DNA from: a bacterium
Lineage (GTDB): Bacteria > Pseudomonadota > Alphaproteobacteria > Rhizobiales > Xanthobacteraceae
Direction: 5' to 3'
Assembly (NCBI GenBank): GCA_029946075.1
Contig: JAQSDT010000101.1
Location: forward strand, 1 to 7,298
Length of the DNA: 7,298 bases
The notes under the pieces were generated by a model. It ran no database searches and was not told the DNA's origin. It worked only from the letters and a program-made list of their open reading frames with translations. This document shows positions 1-6,284 of this stretch, piece by piece; positions within the stretch are counted from its first letter, which is position 1; every line of letters begins with the position of its first letter. A program made the position numbers and the translations under genes.

Positions 1-27
1 TTGCGAAGGCTTTTCCGGGCCAGTTCC

Positions 28-103
28 GGGCGCATAGCTCAGTTGGTAGAGCAGATGACTCTTAATCATCGGGTCCCAGGTTCGAGCCCTGGTGCGCCCA
101 CCA
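28..103 (+). tRNA. tRNA-Lys (anticodon CTT)
   Basis: The sequence folds as a standard 76-nt tRNA. The 7-bp acceptor stem is GGGCGCA at 28-34 paired with TGCGCCC at 93-99. The D arm contains AGCTCAGTTGGTAGAGC. The anticodon stem is GATGA/TCATC with loop CTCTTAA, which gives anticodon CTT and decodes the lysine codon AAG. The T arm contains GGTTCGAGCC. The discriminator base is A100 and the CCA end is encoded at 101-103. No poly-T terminator follows; a repeat-rich stretch starts 7 bases downstream. tRNA 3' ends are common integration sites for genomic islands, but no duplicated 3' end is present within this window. Confidence 0.97.
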
Positions 104-110
104 AGCCTTT

Positions 111-146
111 CAAGTAGTCGGCCAAGTATTCGACCAAGTAGTCGGA
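111..146. repeat. Three 12-bp tandem repeats downstream of tRNA-Lys
   Basis: Three adjacent 12-bp units read CAAGTAGTCGGC (111-122), CAAGTATTCGAC (123-134) and CAAGTAGTCGGA (135-146). Units 1 and 3 differ only in the last base; unit 2 differs from unit 1 at two positions. A degenerate inverted copy lies at 156-173. The array lies in non-coding sequence just after the tRNA. It could be a minisatellite-like slippage product or binding sites for a DNA-binding protein; the sequence does not decide. Confidence 0.75.
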
Positions 147-173
147 CCAGTCGCAGGTCCGCTTGGCTACTGG
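134..173. other. Imperfect hairpin at end of tandem repeat
   Basis: A perfect 6-bp stem, CGGACC (143-148) with GGTCCG (156-161), encloses a 7-nt loop. It can be extended two ways: CCAAG (134-138) with CTTGG (162-166) past a 4-nt bulge, or CCA/GTAG with CTAC/TGG (167-173) past a larger internal loop. There is no T-run after it on either strand, so it is not a classical intrinsic terminator. It may help end or process the tRNA transcript, or it may be only a by-product of the inverted repeat. Apart from the repeats, this hairpin and the possible remnant at 221-463, I see nothing in 104-450. Confidence 0.4.
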
Positions 174-220
174 CTCAGCAGGAGCTGGTTCCTGTCTCGC
201 CACGGTGGCCGGGGCGCGAA

Positions 221-463
221 TTATAGTTTCAACTCATGGATGAAGCGGTTCACGCGTGCGGAAATTCCGCGCCGTTCCGATACCAGCGCCATGACATTGG
301 CCGGCTCGAATTCGAACGGGTGGTGATGACTGTCGCCGGCCACGCGCGTATCGCTTGACCTCTTGATATCGGGCCGTTGCGCCCCGATGATGGCACGATC
401 GCGAAGCTGGTCGGCTTGCGCGTCTGCCGCCTTCCATTGAAAGAATCCCCATGAGCGCCGAGA
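221..463 (-). pseudogene. Possible C-terminal remnant of a LysR-type regulator
   Basis: One minus-strand frame is open from a TGA at 464-466 down to a TAA at 221-223. Its last 30 or so residues look protein-like and include ALVSERRGISARVNRFIHEL. This resembles the usual end of LysR-family effector-binding domains, in which a strand followed by a basic 'RR.lS.rVraF' segment leads into the last helix. There is no good start codon or ribosome binding site, the upstream part does not resemble the family, and the frame runs into the beginning of the epoxide hydrolase gene. If real, it is a 5'-truncated relic rather than a working gene. Family assignment is by eye and weak; it could be a chance open frame in GC-rich DNA. 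Confidence 0.25.
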
Positions 464-1593
464 TCAAGCCCTTTCGCATCTCGGTCGGCGACGATGTGCT
501 CGCCGATCTGAAGTCCCGGCTGCAGCGAACGCGCTGGCCGGAGGCTGAGCTCGTCGATGACTGGAGCCAGGGTGCGCCGCTGAAATGGATCAAGGACATC
601 TGCGGCTATTGGGAGCGGGAATACGACTGGCGCCAGCGCGAGGCGCGGCTCAATCGCTTCGCGCAGTTCACCACTGAAATTGACGGGCTCGGCATCCATT
701 TCCTGCACGTGCGCTCGCCGCATCCGGAGGCGATGCCGCTGATCATCACCCACGGTTGGCCCGGTTCGGTGGTGGAATTTCACAAGGTGATCGAGCCGCT
801 GACGAATCCGACCGCGCATGGCGGCAAGGCGTCGGATGCGTTTCACGTCGTCTGTCCTTCGCTGCCCGGCTTCGGATTTTCGGACAAGCCGGCGACGACC
901 GGCTGGGGCATCGCTCGCATCGCCGCAAGCTGGGCGGTGCTGATGGATCGCCTCGGTTACAAGCGCTATGCCGCGCAGGGCGGCGACTGGGGCTCGGCGA
1001 TCACCTCGGCGCTCGGCGCGCAGGACCCCGAACATTGCCTTGCTATTCACATCACGCTCGCGATGGCCTCGCGGCCCAATGTCGAGGGGCAACCGACGGC
1101 GGAGGAGGCGCGGGCGCTGCAGGGGATCGCGCATTACGCCGACTGGGATTCCGGCTATTCCAAGCAGCAATCGACCCGGCCGCAAACGCTCGGGTATGGC
1201 CTGACGGATTCACCGAGCGGGCAGGCGGCGTGGATCCTGGAAAAATTCTGGGCCTGGACCGACTGCGACGGACATCCCGAGAACATCCTCAATCGGGATG
1301 AGTTGCTCGACAACGTCATGCTGTACTGGGTGACCGCGACAGCGGCCTCGTCGGCGCGTCTGTATTGGGAGAGCTTTTCGCCCAAGCGGCGCCCGATCAA
1401 CAAGATCACGGTGCCGACGGGCGTTGCCGTCTTCCCCAAGGAGATCGTCACGCCGGTGCGCAAGTGGATGGAGGCCAACTACACCCATATCCGACACTGG
1501 AACGAGATGCCGAAAGGCGGGCATTTTGCCGCCTTCGAGCAGCCGGAACTGTTTGTCCGGGAGGTAAGGGAGTTCTTCGGGACGCTGCGGTAG
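451..1593 (+). CDS. Epoxide hydrolase (microsomal/EHN type, alpha/beta hydrolase)
   Basis: This 380-residue protein is full length for bacterial relatives of microsomal epoxide hydrolase, which open epoxides to vicinal diols through a covalent ester intermediate. An EHN-type N-terminal segment (about residues 4-110) precedes the alpha/beta-hydrolase core. The oxyanion-hole motif HGWPG is at 101-105 and the nucleophile elbow GGDWG is at 177-181 with Asp179. The acid is probably Glu331 in FPKE, matching Glu404 of the human enzyme. The catalytic base is His358 in GGHFAAFEQPE. Lid tyrosines that would activate the epoxide are Tyr236 (GYSKQQ) and Tyr305 (SARLYWE). All catalytic residues are therefore present. 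No signal peptide or N-terminal membrane anchor is evident, so it is probably cytoplasmic. The ATG at 451 is preceded by a weak purine-rich site (GAAAG). The gene is co-directional with the ABC importer 84 bp downstream. The physiological substrate cannot be read from the sequence; juvenile-hormone-hydrolase-like annotations of this family reflect homology only. Confidence 0.93.
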   Translation: MSAEIKPFRISVGDDVLADLKSRLQRTRWPEAELVDDWSQGAPLKWIKDICGYWEREYDWRQREARLNRFAQFTTEIDGLGIHFLHVRSPHPEAMPLIITHGWPGSVVEFHKVIEPLTNPTAHGGKASDAFHVVCPSLPGFGFSDKPATTGWGIARIAASWAVLMDRLGYKRYAAQGGDWGSAITSALGAQDPEHCLAIHITLAMASRPNVEGQPTAEEARALQGIAHYADWDSGYSKQQSTRPQTLGYGLTDSPSGQAAWILEKFWAWTDCDGHPENILNRDELLDNVMLYWVTATAASSARLYWESFSPKRRPINKITVPTGVAVFPKEIVTPVRKWMEANYTHIRHWNEMPKGGHFAAFEQPELFVREVREFFGTLR

Positions 1594-1604
1594 ACCGCCG
1601 CAGC
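1584..1604. other. Hairpin spanning the epoxide hydrolase stop codon
   Basis: GCTGCGG (1584-1590) pairs perfectly with CCGCAGC (1598-1604) around a 7-nt loop that begins with the TAG stop codon. No U-tract follows; the next A-rich run is on the plus strand at 1619-1623. It could slow or protect the transcript end, but it is not a convincing intrinsic terminator, so read-through into the ABC genes remains possible. Confidence 0.35.
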
Positions 1605-1626
1605 CGGACGGACTGCCCAAAAAGGC

Positions 1627-1636
1627 GCCGATCGGC
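1627..1636. promoter_or_regulatory. 10-bp perfect palindrome upstream of ABC operon
   Basis: GCCGATCGGC is a perfect palindrome located 41 bp before the start codon of the binding-protein gene, in the only non-coding gap (1594-1677) between the epoxide hydrolase and the ABC operon. Its position would suit an operator. Short GC-rich palindromes are common in this type of genome, and I see no convincing -35/-10 pair beside it, so the role is a guess. Confidence 0.2.
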
Positions 1637-1677
1637 ACGATTGTTGCATTTCTCCGAGCCGACAGAGGAGTGCACGA

Positions 1678-2637
1678 ATGACGTCCATCATCCGACGACG
1701 CGAGTTTATTGCCGGTCTTAGTATCGGTCTCATCGCCAGCCCCGCCATCGTGCGCGCCCAGGGCCAGCCGGTGGTGATCCGGGCCGGCGCGCTGAAATTG
1801 ATTCACTCCATCGCCCCCTATTTCTACGATCAGTTCGTGCCGGCCGGCTACAAGGTCGAGGTACTGCCGTTCGAAACGCCGACCGAATGCAAGAACGCAG
1901 TCGTGACCAAATCGGTCGATTTCGGGGCGTTTGGCATTGCAGCGGCGTTGCTCGGCGCCGCCGCCGGCGAACCGGTCGTGGTAATCGCCTCGACCTGCAA
2001 CCGCGGCATGGCCATCATCGCCAAGAAGGACGGCGGGATGGCCTCGATCAAGGATCTGAAGGGCAAGCGCGTCGCAGTGTTTCCCGGCACCACCCAGGAA
2101 GTGTTTTTCCTGGAGCGGCTGCGAATGGAAGGCATGACCATCAAGGACGTCGAGCCGGTGCGCGTTTCCTTCAGCGAAATGCATATCGCGCTGTCGCGCG
2201 GTGATATCGACGCCTATGTCGGTGCGGAGCCGGGGCCGGGCGTGTCGCTCTCCAGCGGCGTCGGCACGCTGGTGGAGTATCCCTATTCGACGGCGATGGG
2301 TTCGCTCAACATGGTGTTCGGCACGCATCGCGACGTCATCGCGGAGAAGCCGGATCTGGTCCGCGTCATGCTCGGCATTCATCAGCGGGCAACGGACTTC
2401 GCGGCGAAGAACAAGGACGCCATGGTCGCGATGGCGTCGAGCAAGCTTGGCCAGAAGAAGGAGGCGATCGAGGCGTCGGTGGGCAATGTCGAACTGACCT
2501 GGAAGCTGGAGGCCAAGCAGATCGAACAATCGAAGGTCTATGCCGACCACATGCTGGCGCTGAAGCAGATCAAGCGGCTCCCCGATTTCGCAACCTTCAT
2601 CGACACCAGTTTCGTCGATGCGGTGAAGCCGACCTGA
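1678..2637 (+). CDS. ABC transporter periplasmic substrate-binding protein (NMT1/SsuA-like)
   Basis: This 319-residue protein resembles binding proteins of the nitrate/sulfonate/taurine/thiamine-precursor (NMT1/THI5-like, SsuA/TauA) group. It would capture a small ligand in the periplasm and hand it to the permease encoded next. The N-terminus is a probable Tat signal: RRREFI at residues 6-11, a hydrophobic stretch at 11-25, and likely cleavage after VRA at residue 27. The mature part shows family features: a strand leading into GALKLIHSIAP near the start, VDFGAFGIAAALLGAAAGEPVVVIA, the domain-two hinge IKDLKGKRVAVFPGTTQEVFFLERL, and the GDIDAYVGAEP segment. The ATG at 1678 has a good ribosome binding site, GAGGAG at 1665-1670, with a 7-nt spacer. 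It is the first gene of a tight three-gene operon. The ligand is not evident; sulfonates, aromatic acids, pyrimidines and nitrogen compounds are all handled by relatives. Confidence 0.92.
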   Translation: MTSIIRRREFIAGLSIGLIASPAIVRAQGQPVVIRAGALKLIHSIAPYFYDQFVPAGYKVEVLPFETPTECKNAVVTKSVDFGAFGIAAALLGAAAGEPVVVIASTCNRGMAIIAKKDGGMASIKDLKGKRVAVFPGTTQEVFFLERLRMEGMTIKDVEPVRVSFSEMHIALSRGDIDAYVGAEPGPGVSLSSGVGTLVEYPYSTAMGSLNMVFGTHRDVIAEKPDLVRVMLGIHQRATDFAAKNKDAMVAMASSKLGQKKEAIEASVGNVELTWKLEAKQIEQSKVYADHMLALKQIKRLPDFATFIDTSFVDAVKPT

Positions 2638-2639
2638 TC

Positions 2640-3491
2640 GTGACCACGCTCGCTTCCCATGGGGCGGAGGATGCGGCCGCCTCGCGCGGCCCGTCGGCGA
2701 TGGCGGTCTGGTGGCCGCGCCTGCGGCCATGGCTGCTTGCCGTCGCTTTCCCGGCTGCGATGCTGGCGATCTGGCATTTCGCGACGGTAAACCGGCCGGG
2801 CAGCCTGATCCCGCCGCCTTATGAAGTCTGGCAGGAATTGTGGGATCTCGCCTTTGGCGGGATCAATGACGACGCCTACAGCAAGACGCTGCATATCCAT
2901 CTGCTGGCATCCGTCAGCCGGGTCTATGGCGGCTTCGCGCTGGCGCTGATGGTCGCGCTGCCGCTCGGCATGCTGATCGGGCGGGTGCCGCTGATCCGGC
3001 AATTGCTCGATCCGACGATCCAGATCCTGCGGCCGGTGCCGGTTACGGCGTGGCTGCCGCTGGCGATGATCATCTTCGGGCTTGGGCCGCGCTCGGCGTT
3101 CTTTCTCGTCTTCCTCGGCGCGTTCTATCCAATCCTGGTGAACACCATCTTCGGCGTGCGGTCGGTCGAGCCGCGCCTGTTCGAGGCGGCGGCGATGCTG
3201 GGCTGCACCGACTCCGCGCAATTCTTCCGTGTCGTGCTGCCGGCGGCGCTGCCGTCGATCTTCACCGGCATGCGGCTCGGCCTCGGCTTTGCGTGGGTCG
3301 TGATCGTGGTCGGCGAAATGACCGGCGTGCAGACCGGGCTCGGCGCCATCATCATGGAAGCGCGTCAGCTCTCGCGCACCGAGATCGTGATTTCGGGAAT
3401 GATCGTGATCGGCGCCTTCGGCTTCCTGTCCGATCAACTGGTGATGCTGGTCGGCCGACGGCTGCTGGCATGGAGTCCGTCGCATGGCTGA
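2640..3491 (+). CDS. ABC transporter permease (SsuC/TauC-like)
   Basis: This 283-residue inner-membrane protein is the transmembrane channel of the importer. About six hydrophobic segments are visible, near residues 31-48, 93-113, 138-158, 159-173, 207-226 and 250-273. The BPD_transp_1 cytoplasmic coupling loop ('EAA' motif) starts at EAAAMLG (182-188) and ends in LPAALPSIFTGMRLG (200-214); it would dock onto the ATPase. The chosen start is GTG at 2640, only 2 bp after the TGA of the binding-protein gene, which favours translational coupling. Only a weak purine-rich stretch (GGTGAAG) precedes it. An in-frame ATG at residue 21 (position 2700) is possible and would remove only a polar leader. 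The 3' end overlaps the ATPase gene by 8 bp. Confidence 0.93.
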   Translation: MTTLASHGAEDAAASRGPSAMAVWWPRLRPWLLAVAFPAAMLAIWHFATVNRPGSLIPPPYEVWQELWDLAFGGINDDAYSKTLHIHLLASVSRVYGGFALALMVALPLGMLIGRVPLIRQLLDPTIQILRPVPVTAWLPLAMIIFGLGPRSAFFLVFLGAFYPILVNTIFGVRSVEPRLFEAAAMLGCTDSAQFFRVVLPAALPSIFTGMRLGLGFAWVVIVVGEMTGVQTGLGAIIMEARQLSRTEIVISGMIVIGAFGFLSDQLVMLVGRRLLAWSPSHG

Positions 3492-4263
3492 AGCACCGAT
3501 CCCGATACTTGAATTGAAGAATGCCGGCAAGGTCTACTCGCAGAACAACCGCGCCATCGAGGCGCTGCGCGGCGCCAATCTGCGCGTCAGGAAGGGCGAG
3601 TTCGTCTGCCTGATCGGTGCATCCGGTTGCGGCAAGTCGACATTGCTGCGCATGGCCGCAGGCTTCGAAGCCGCGACCCATGGCGACGTGCTGATGTGGG
3701 GTATGCCGATCACGGGCCCCGGGCCGAGCCGGGGCATGGTGTTCCAGGATTACGGTCTGTTCCCCTGGCTCGACGTTCGCGCCAATATCGGCTTTGGGCC
3801 GAAATCGAGGGGACGCACCAAGGCCGAAATCAGGGAGACGACGGACCGCTTCATCGAACTGGTCGGCCTGCAGAACTTTGCCGATGTCTATCCGCACCAG
3901 CTCTCCGGCGGCATGAAGCAGCGCGTGGCAATTGCCCGCGTGCTCGCCAACGATGCCGAGATCGTTCTGATGGACGAGCCGTTCGGCGCGCTGGACGCGA
4001 TGACGCGCGAGCGCCTGCAGGATGAACTGGTCGATATCTGGTCGCGCACCGGGCTGACCGTCATCTTCGTCACGCATTCGATCGAGGAAGCGATCTTCCT
4101 GGCCGATCGCGTCGTCGTCATGTCTCCCGGCCCCGGACGGATCGACAATGAATACCTGATCGATCTGCCGCGACCGCGCGACATAGCGAGCCCCGAATTC
4201 AACGAATGGCGGCGCCTGCTGTCCTCGCAATTGCACAGCCATCACGGCCGCAAGGCAGGCTGA
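3484..4263 (+). CDS. ABC transporter ATP-binding protein (SsuB/TauB-like)
   Basis: This 259-residue nucleotide-binding subunit powers the importer by ATP hydrolysis on the cytoplasmic face. All family motifs are intact: Walker A GASGCGKST (45-53), Q-loop Gln88 in MVFQDYGLFPW, signature LSGGMKQ (140-146), Walker B VLMDEP (161-166) with Glu165, D-loop GALD (168-171) and the switch histidine His198 in VTHSIEEA. The segment VVMSPGPGRI followed by a short polar tail is typical of the nitrate/sulfonate/taurine branch. There is no fused regulatory domain. The ATG at 3484 lies inside the end of the permease gene; GGAG at 3472-3475 gives an 8-nt spacer. It is the last gene of the operon, and the next gene converges 12 bp downstream. 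Confidence 0.95.
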   Translation: MAEAPIPILELKNAGKVYSQNNRAIEALRGANLRVRKGEFVCLIGASGCGKSTLLRMAAGFEAATHGDVLMWGMPITGPGPSRGMVFQDYGLFPWLDVRANIGFGPKSRGRTKAEIRETTDRFIELVGLQNFADVYPHQLSGGMKQRVAIARVLANDAEIVLMDEPFGALDAMTRERLQDELVDIWSRTGLTVIFVTHSIEEAIFLADRVVVMSPGPGRIDNEYLIDLPRPRDIASPEFNEWRRLLSSQLHSHHGRKAG

Positions 4264-4267
4264 ATAG

Positions 4268-4282
4268 TCTCTCGCTCAGAGA
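4268..4282. terminator. Weak hairpin at the convergent gene junction
   Basis: TCTCT (4268-4272) and AGAGA (4278-4282) form a 5-bp stem with a 5-nt loop exactly where the plus-strand ABC operon and the minus-strand GAF gene converge; the right arm overlaps the GAF gene's stop codon. There is no T-run on either side and the stem is AU/GC mixed and short, so any terminator role is weak. It is the only structure I see in this 12-bp gap. Confidence 0.2.
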
Positions 4283-5217
4283 TACCAGGCGAGGACGGCC
4301 TTGAGCAGGGCGTTCTCGATCACCGGCAGCACGACGATCTGGTTCATGCCGGCGGCACGCGCTACCTGCGCCGCGATCGAGCCGTCCACTTTCAGGTGCT
4401 CGTTGATCGCGGGCATGCCGGTGGCCCAGGCGCCACCGATGCTGCCTTCGCCCTTGCCGATCGCCTTCGATTTATAGAGCGAGGTGAGGTCGGCGTTCTT
4501 GCTGCAATCGCCGGAGTGAAACACCAGTTCGGTTCGCGCGGGATTAGGCACCCATATTTCGAAGCGCCTCGCGATCGGCGTCGCCTGTGCCGACAGGAAC
4601 GTCAGGACCCAGGTGTGATCCGATGCTGTCGTGTAGGGAATGCCGACGCCGCAGTTGATCCCGATCTCGCTTGCTTCCTCCCAGCGCAGAAAACTCCTGG
4701 CGTTGTGCAGATCCTTGATGATCAGCGGCATGCCGGCTTTCCACGCCCGGCCCGGCAAGCCAAACCCGCGCGGGAATTTGGTGTGCCGCGAATTGAATTC
4801 GAACATGTCGGCGGTGCCGTAGTAGCCGTCGACCAGGCCCATCTCGTGCGACCTGTCAGGATCGTTGTGCCAGAGCTCGATGGCACCGACGTGCTTCTCG
4901 TCGTCGCCGCAGAACAGCACCATCACCGCCATCAAGAATTCGCCGGCAAACACCGGCAGCGCCACGCCGCAGGTCAGGCCGGCTTCGATCGCCTCGTCGG
5001 TCCGCTTGAAATAGGAATTGGCGAATTCGGTGAGGATGACGGGATGGCCGCAGGCCCAGGCCTTGCCCGGCAGGCCTTCGTCATAGGCAAACAGGGCGTT
5101 CTCGCTGAGCGCCTTGAACTCCATATATTCGGCGCCGCAGAGGCTGCCGCCATACTCGAGCCGTGTCCGGGTGCGGTCCGGGACCCACAGTTCGACCACG
5201 CGAATAAATGTCTTCAT
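4276..5217 (-). CDS. Triple GAF-like domain protein, stand-alone
   Basis: This 313-residue protein consists almost entirely of three GAF-like units in tandem. Each opens with an E(L/I)W strand, at residues 9-11, 114-116 and 220-222, so the period is about 105 residues. Each has the mid-domain motif G(L/S)(P/I)G.AW..G.P: GLPGKAW at 48-54, GLPGRAW at 153-159 and GSIGGAW at 258-264. Each closes with a G-rich strand into a proline: GLTCGVALPV (80-89), GINCGVGIPY (186-195) and GMNQIVVLPV (290-299). GAF domains bind small ligands or act as dimerisation modules. No kinase, cyclase, EAL or DNA-binding domain is present, so any output must come from a partner. No signal peptide or membrane segment is seen. 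I prefer the ATG at 5217, which has AGGTG upstream; a GTG at 5226 would add three residues. It is probably co-transcribed with the aldolase-type gene upstream on the same strand. Confidence 0.85.
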   Translation of the reverse strand: MKTFIRVVELWVPDRTRTRLEYGGSLCGAEYMEFKALSENALFAYDEGLPGKAWACGHPVILTEFANSYFKRTDEAIEAGLTCGVALPVFAGEFLMAVMVLFCGDDEKHVGAIELWHNDPDRSHEMGLVDGYYGTADMFEFNSRHTKFPRGFGLPGRAWKAGMPLIIKDLHNARSFLRWEEASEIGINCGVGIPYTTASDHTWVLTFLSAQATPIARRFEIWVPNPARTELVFHSGDCSKNADLTSLYKSKAIGKGEGSIGGAWATGMPAINEHLKVDGSIAAQVARAAGMNQIVVLPVIENALLKAVLAWYL

Positions 5218-5226
5218 CGGACGCAC

Positions 5227-5248
5227 CTGTCGCCACGCCTGACGACAG
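5227..5248 (-). promoter_or_regulatory. Hairpin abutting the GAF gene ribosome binding site
   Basis: On the minus strand CTGTCG (plus 5243-5248) pairs with CGACAG (plus 5227-5232) around a 10-nt loop. The 3' arm ends within the likely Shine-Dalgarno region CAGGTG, a few bases before the ATG at 5217. Such a stem could limit translation of the GAF gene. The pairing is seen directly; the regulatory role is inference. Confidence 0.3.
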
Positions 5249-5288
5249 CATGGGCGATCTCGCGGCCGAACGTGCGATCAAATTACAG

Positions 5289-5322
5289 GCATGCTCCGCC
5301 CAAAGATCGTGCGGAGAGATGC
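5289..5322. other. Hairpin between aldolase-type and GAF genes
   Basis: GCAT (5289-5292) plus CTCCGC (5294-5299) pair with GCGGAG (5311-5316) plus ATGC (5319-5322), giving ten base pairs with a small internal loop and an 11-nt apical loop. It lies just downstream, in the minus-strand direction, of the aldolase-type gene's stop. No T-run follows, so it may be an RNA stabilising or processing element, or a factor-dependent terminator, rather than an intrinsic terminator. The rest of 5218-5344 shows nothing further. Confidence 0.35.
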
Positions 5323-5344
5323 CAGACCTGACGGATCGGAAAAC

Positions 5345-6139
5345 TCAGTTCCGGTAGGAGGGATCGGCGCGATCCAGCTTGCGCAGCAGCGCGGGCCAGG
5401 CGAGGTCGCCGTTGCGTGCGGCCCAGCCCGGCTTCGGCTGCATCCGCTCGTAAGTATCCTGCAGGATGTTCTGCGGCGGATAGATCAGCTTGGTGTTGCA
5501 GGACAGCGCCATGACCTGAACCTGGCAGGCGCGTTCGAGGCGGAACAGCACATTGAATGCCGCCGGGATGGTGCGGCCGACGACCAGCAGGCCGTGGTTA
5601 CGCAGAATCATCGCTTCATTGTCGCCGAGATCGCGCACCAGCCGCTCGCGTTCGTCGACATTGTCGGCGATGCCTTCGAAGTCGTGATAGGCGATGTGGA
5701 GAAACCGCATCGAGGTTTGCGCCAGCGGCAACAGTCCGCACTCCATTGCGGAGACGGCCATGCCGGCCGGCGTGTGCGTATGCGCGACGCAATCCATGTC
5801 GTGCTTGGCCATGTGGATCGCACTGTGGATGACAAAGCCGGCGACGTTGACGTCGTAGTCGGATTCATTGAGCAGCGTGTTGCCTTGCACGTCGACTTTG
5901 ATCAGGCTCGATGCGTCGATTTCCTCGTACAGCATTCCATAAGCGTTGATCAGGAATTGATCGGTCGTCCCCGGCACGCGGCAGGAGATGTGGTTGGCGA
6001 CCATCTCGGTCATCCCGTACATCGACGTGAGACGGTAGCAGGCCGCGAGATCGATCCGTGCCTGCCATTCCTCAGGGCTCACCTGTTCGCGAACCGATTT
6101 GACGACCTTGATGGCGGGCGCGCTGACGGGCGGGTTCAT
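5345..6139 (-). CDS. Class II aldolase/adducin family protein
   Basis: This 264-residue protein has the class II aldolase/adducin fold, a family of zinc enzymes that cleave or epimerise sugar phosphates and related hydroxy acids. Metal ligands are recognisable as His120 and His122 in AHTHTPAG and His182 in RNHGLLVVG. The segment AGFVIHSAIHMAKHD (100-114) is closer to adducin and adducin-like bacterial proteins than to fuculose aldolase. By hand alignment the residue at the position of fuculose-aldolase Glu73 is Gly101, so the classical acid/base glutamate appears absent. Chemistry may therefore be decarboxylation, hydrolysis or another lyase reaction, and the substrate is unknown. No signal peptide is seen, so it is probably cytoplasmic. 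The ATG at 6139 is supported by GGAG at plus 6147-6150 with a 7-nt spacer. It lies upstream of the GAF gene (127-bp gap) and downstream of the 98-residue gene (145-bp gap). Confidence 0.9.
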   Translation of the reverse strand: MNPPVSAPAIKVVKSVREQVSPEEWQARIDLAACYRLTSMYGMTEMVANHISCRVPGTTDQFLINAYGMLYEEIDASSLIKVDVQGNTLLNESDYDVNVAGFVIHSAIHMAKHDMDCVAHTHTPAGMAVSAMECGLLPLAQTSMRFLHIAYHDFEGIADNVDERERLVRDLGDNEAMILRNHGLLVVGRTIPAAFNVLFRLERACQVQVMALSCNTKLIYPPQNILQDTYERMQPKPGWAARNGDLAWPALLRKLDRADPSYRN

Positions 6140-6194
6140 GGCGTTTCTCCACGGTGCGGATTATGGATGCGGGCGGGGCCCGGTCATTGGCCGC

Positions 6195-6222
6195 AAGATA
6201 GCGGTAATTCGCGGTGCCGCAA
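6195..6222 (-). promoter_or_regulatory. Candidate sigma-70-type promoter for aldolase-type gene
   Basis: Read on the minus strand, TTGCGG (plus 6217-6222) and TATCTT (plus 6195-6200) are separated by 16 bp. This resembles a housekeeping -35/-10 pair and would start transcription roughly 50 nt before the ATG at 6139. The match is moderate and was found by eye, so it may be incidental. Confidence 0.35.
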
Positions 6223-6284
6223 GGCAAGCGAGCGGGCGTTATTGCAGGTCAGGCGGGTGAAATTCGAATGCGCCGGCCCGTCTG

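Noticed and set aside
306..315. TCGAATTCGA palindrome
   Set aside because: Isolated 10-bp palindrome inside the putative gene remnant, with no partner site or promoter nearby.
236..358. 40-codon plus-strand open frame starting ATG at 236
   Set aside because: No ribosome binding site, no recognisable content, and the opposite strand reads as a more protein-like segment here.
250..1185. Long minus-strand open frame antisense to the epoxide hydrolase
   Set aside because: Rich in Arg, Pro and His, typical of the complement of GC-rich coding sequence; the plus-strand gene has a complete catalytic set and leaves no room for it.
1210..2730. 506-codon minus-strand open frame
   Set aside because: It spans two well-supported plus-strand genes and the gap between them, has shadow-like composition (His/Arg/Gly-rich) and no recognisable domain.
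2538..3530. 330-codon minus-strand open frame
   Set aside because: Antisense to the ABC permease; charged low-complexity-like composition rich in Arg, Asp, Gln and His.
4396..5331. 311-codon plus-strand open frame antisense to the GAF protein
   Set aside because: The minus-strand reading has three matching internal repeats, which a shadow frame would not have; this one shows none.
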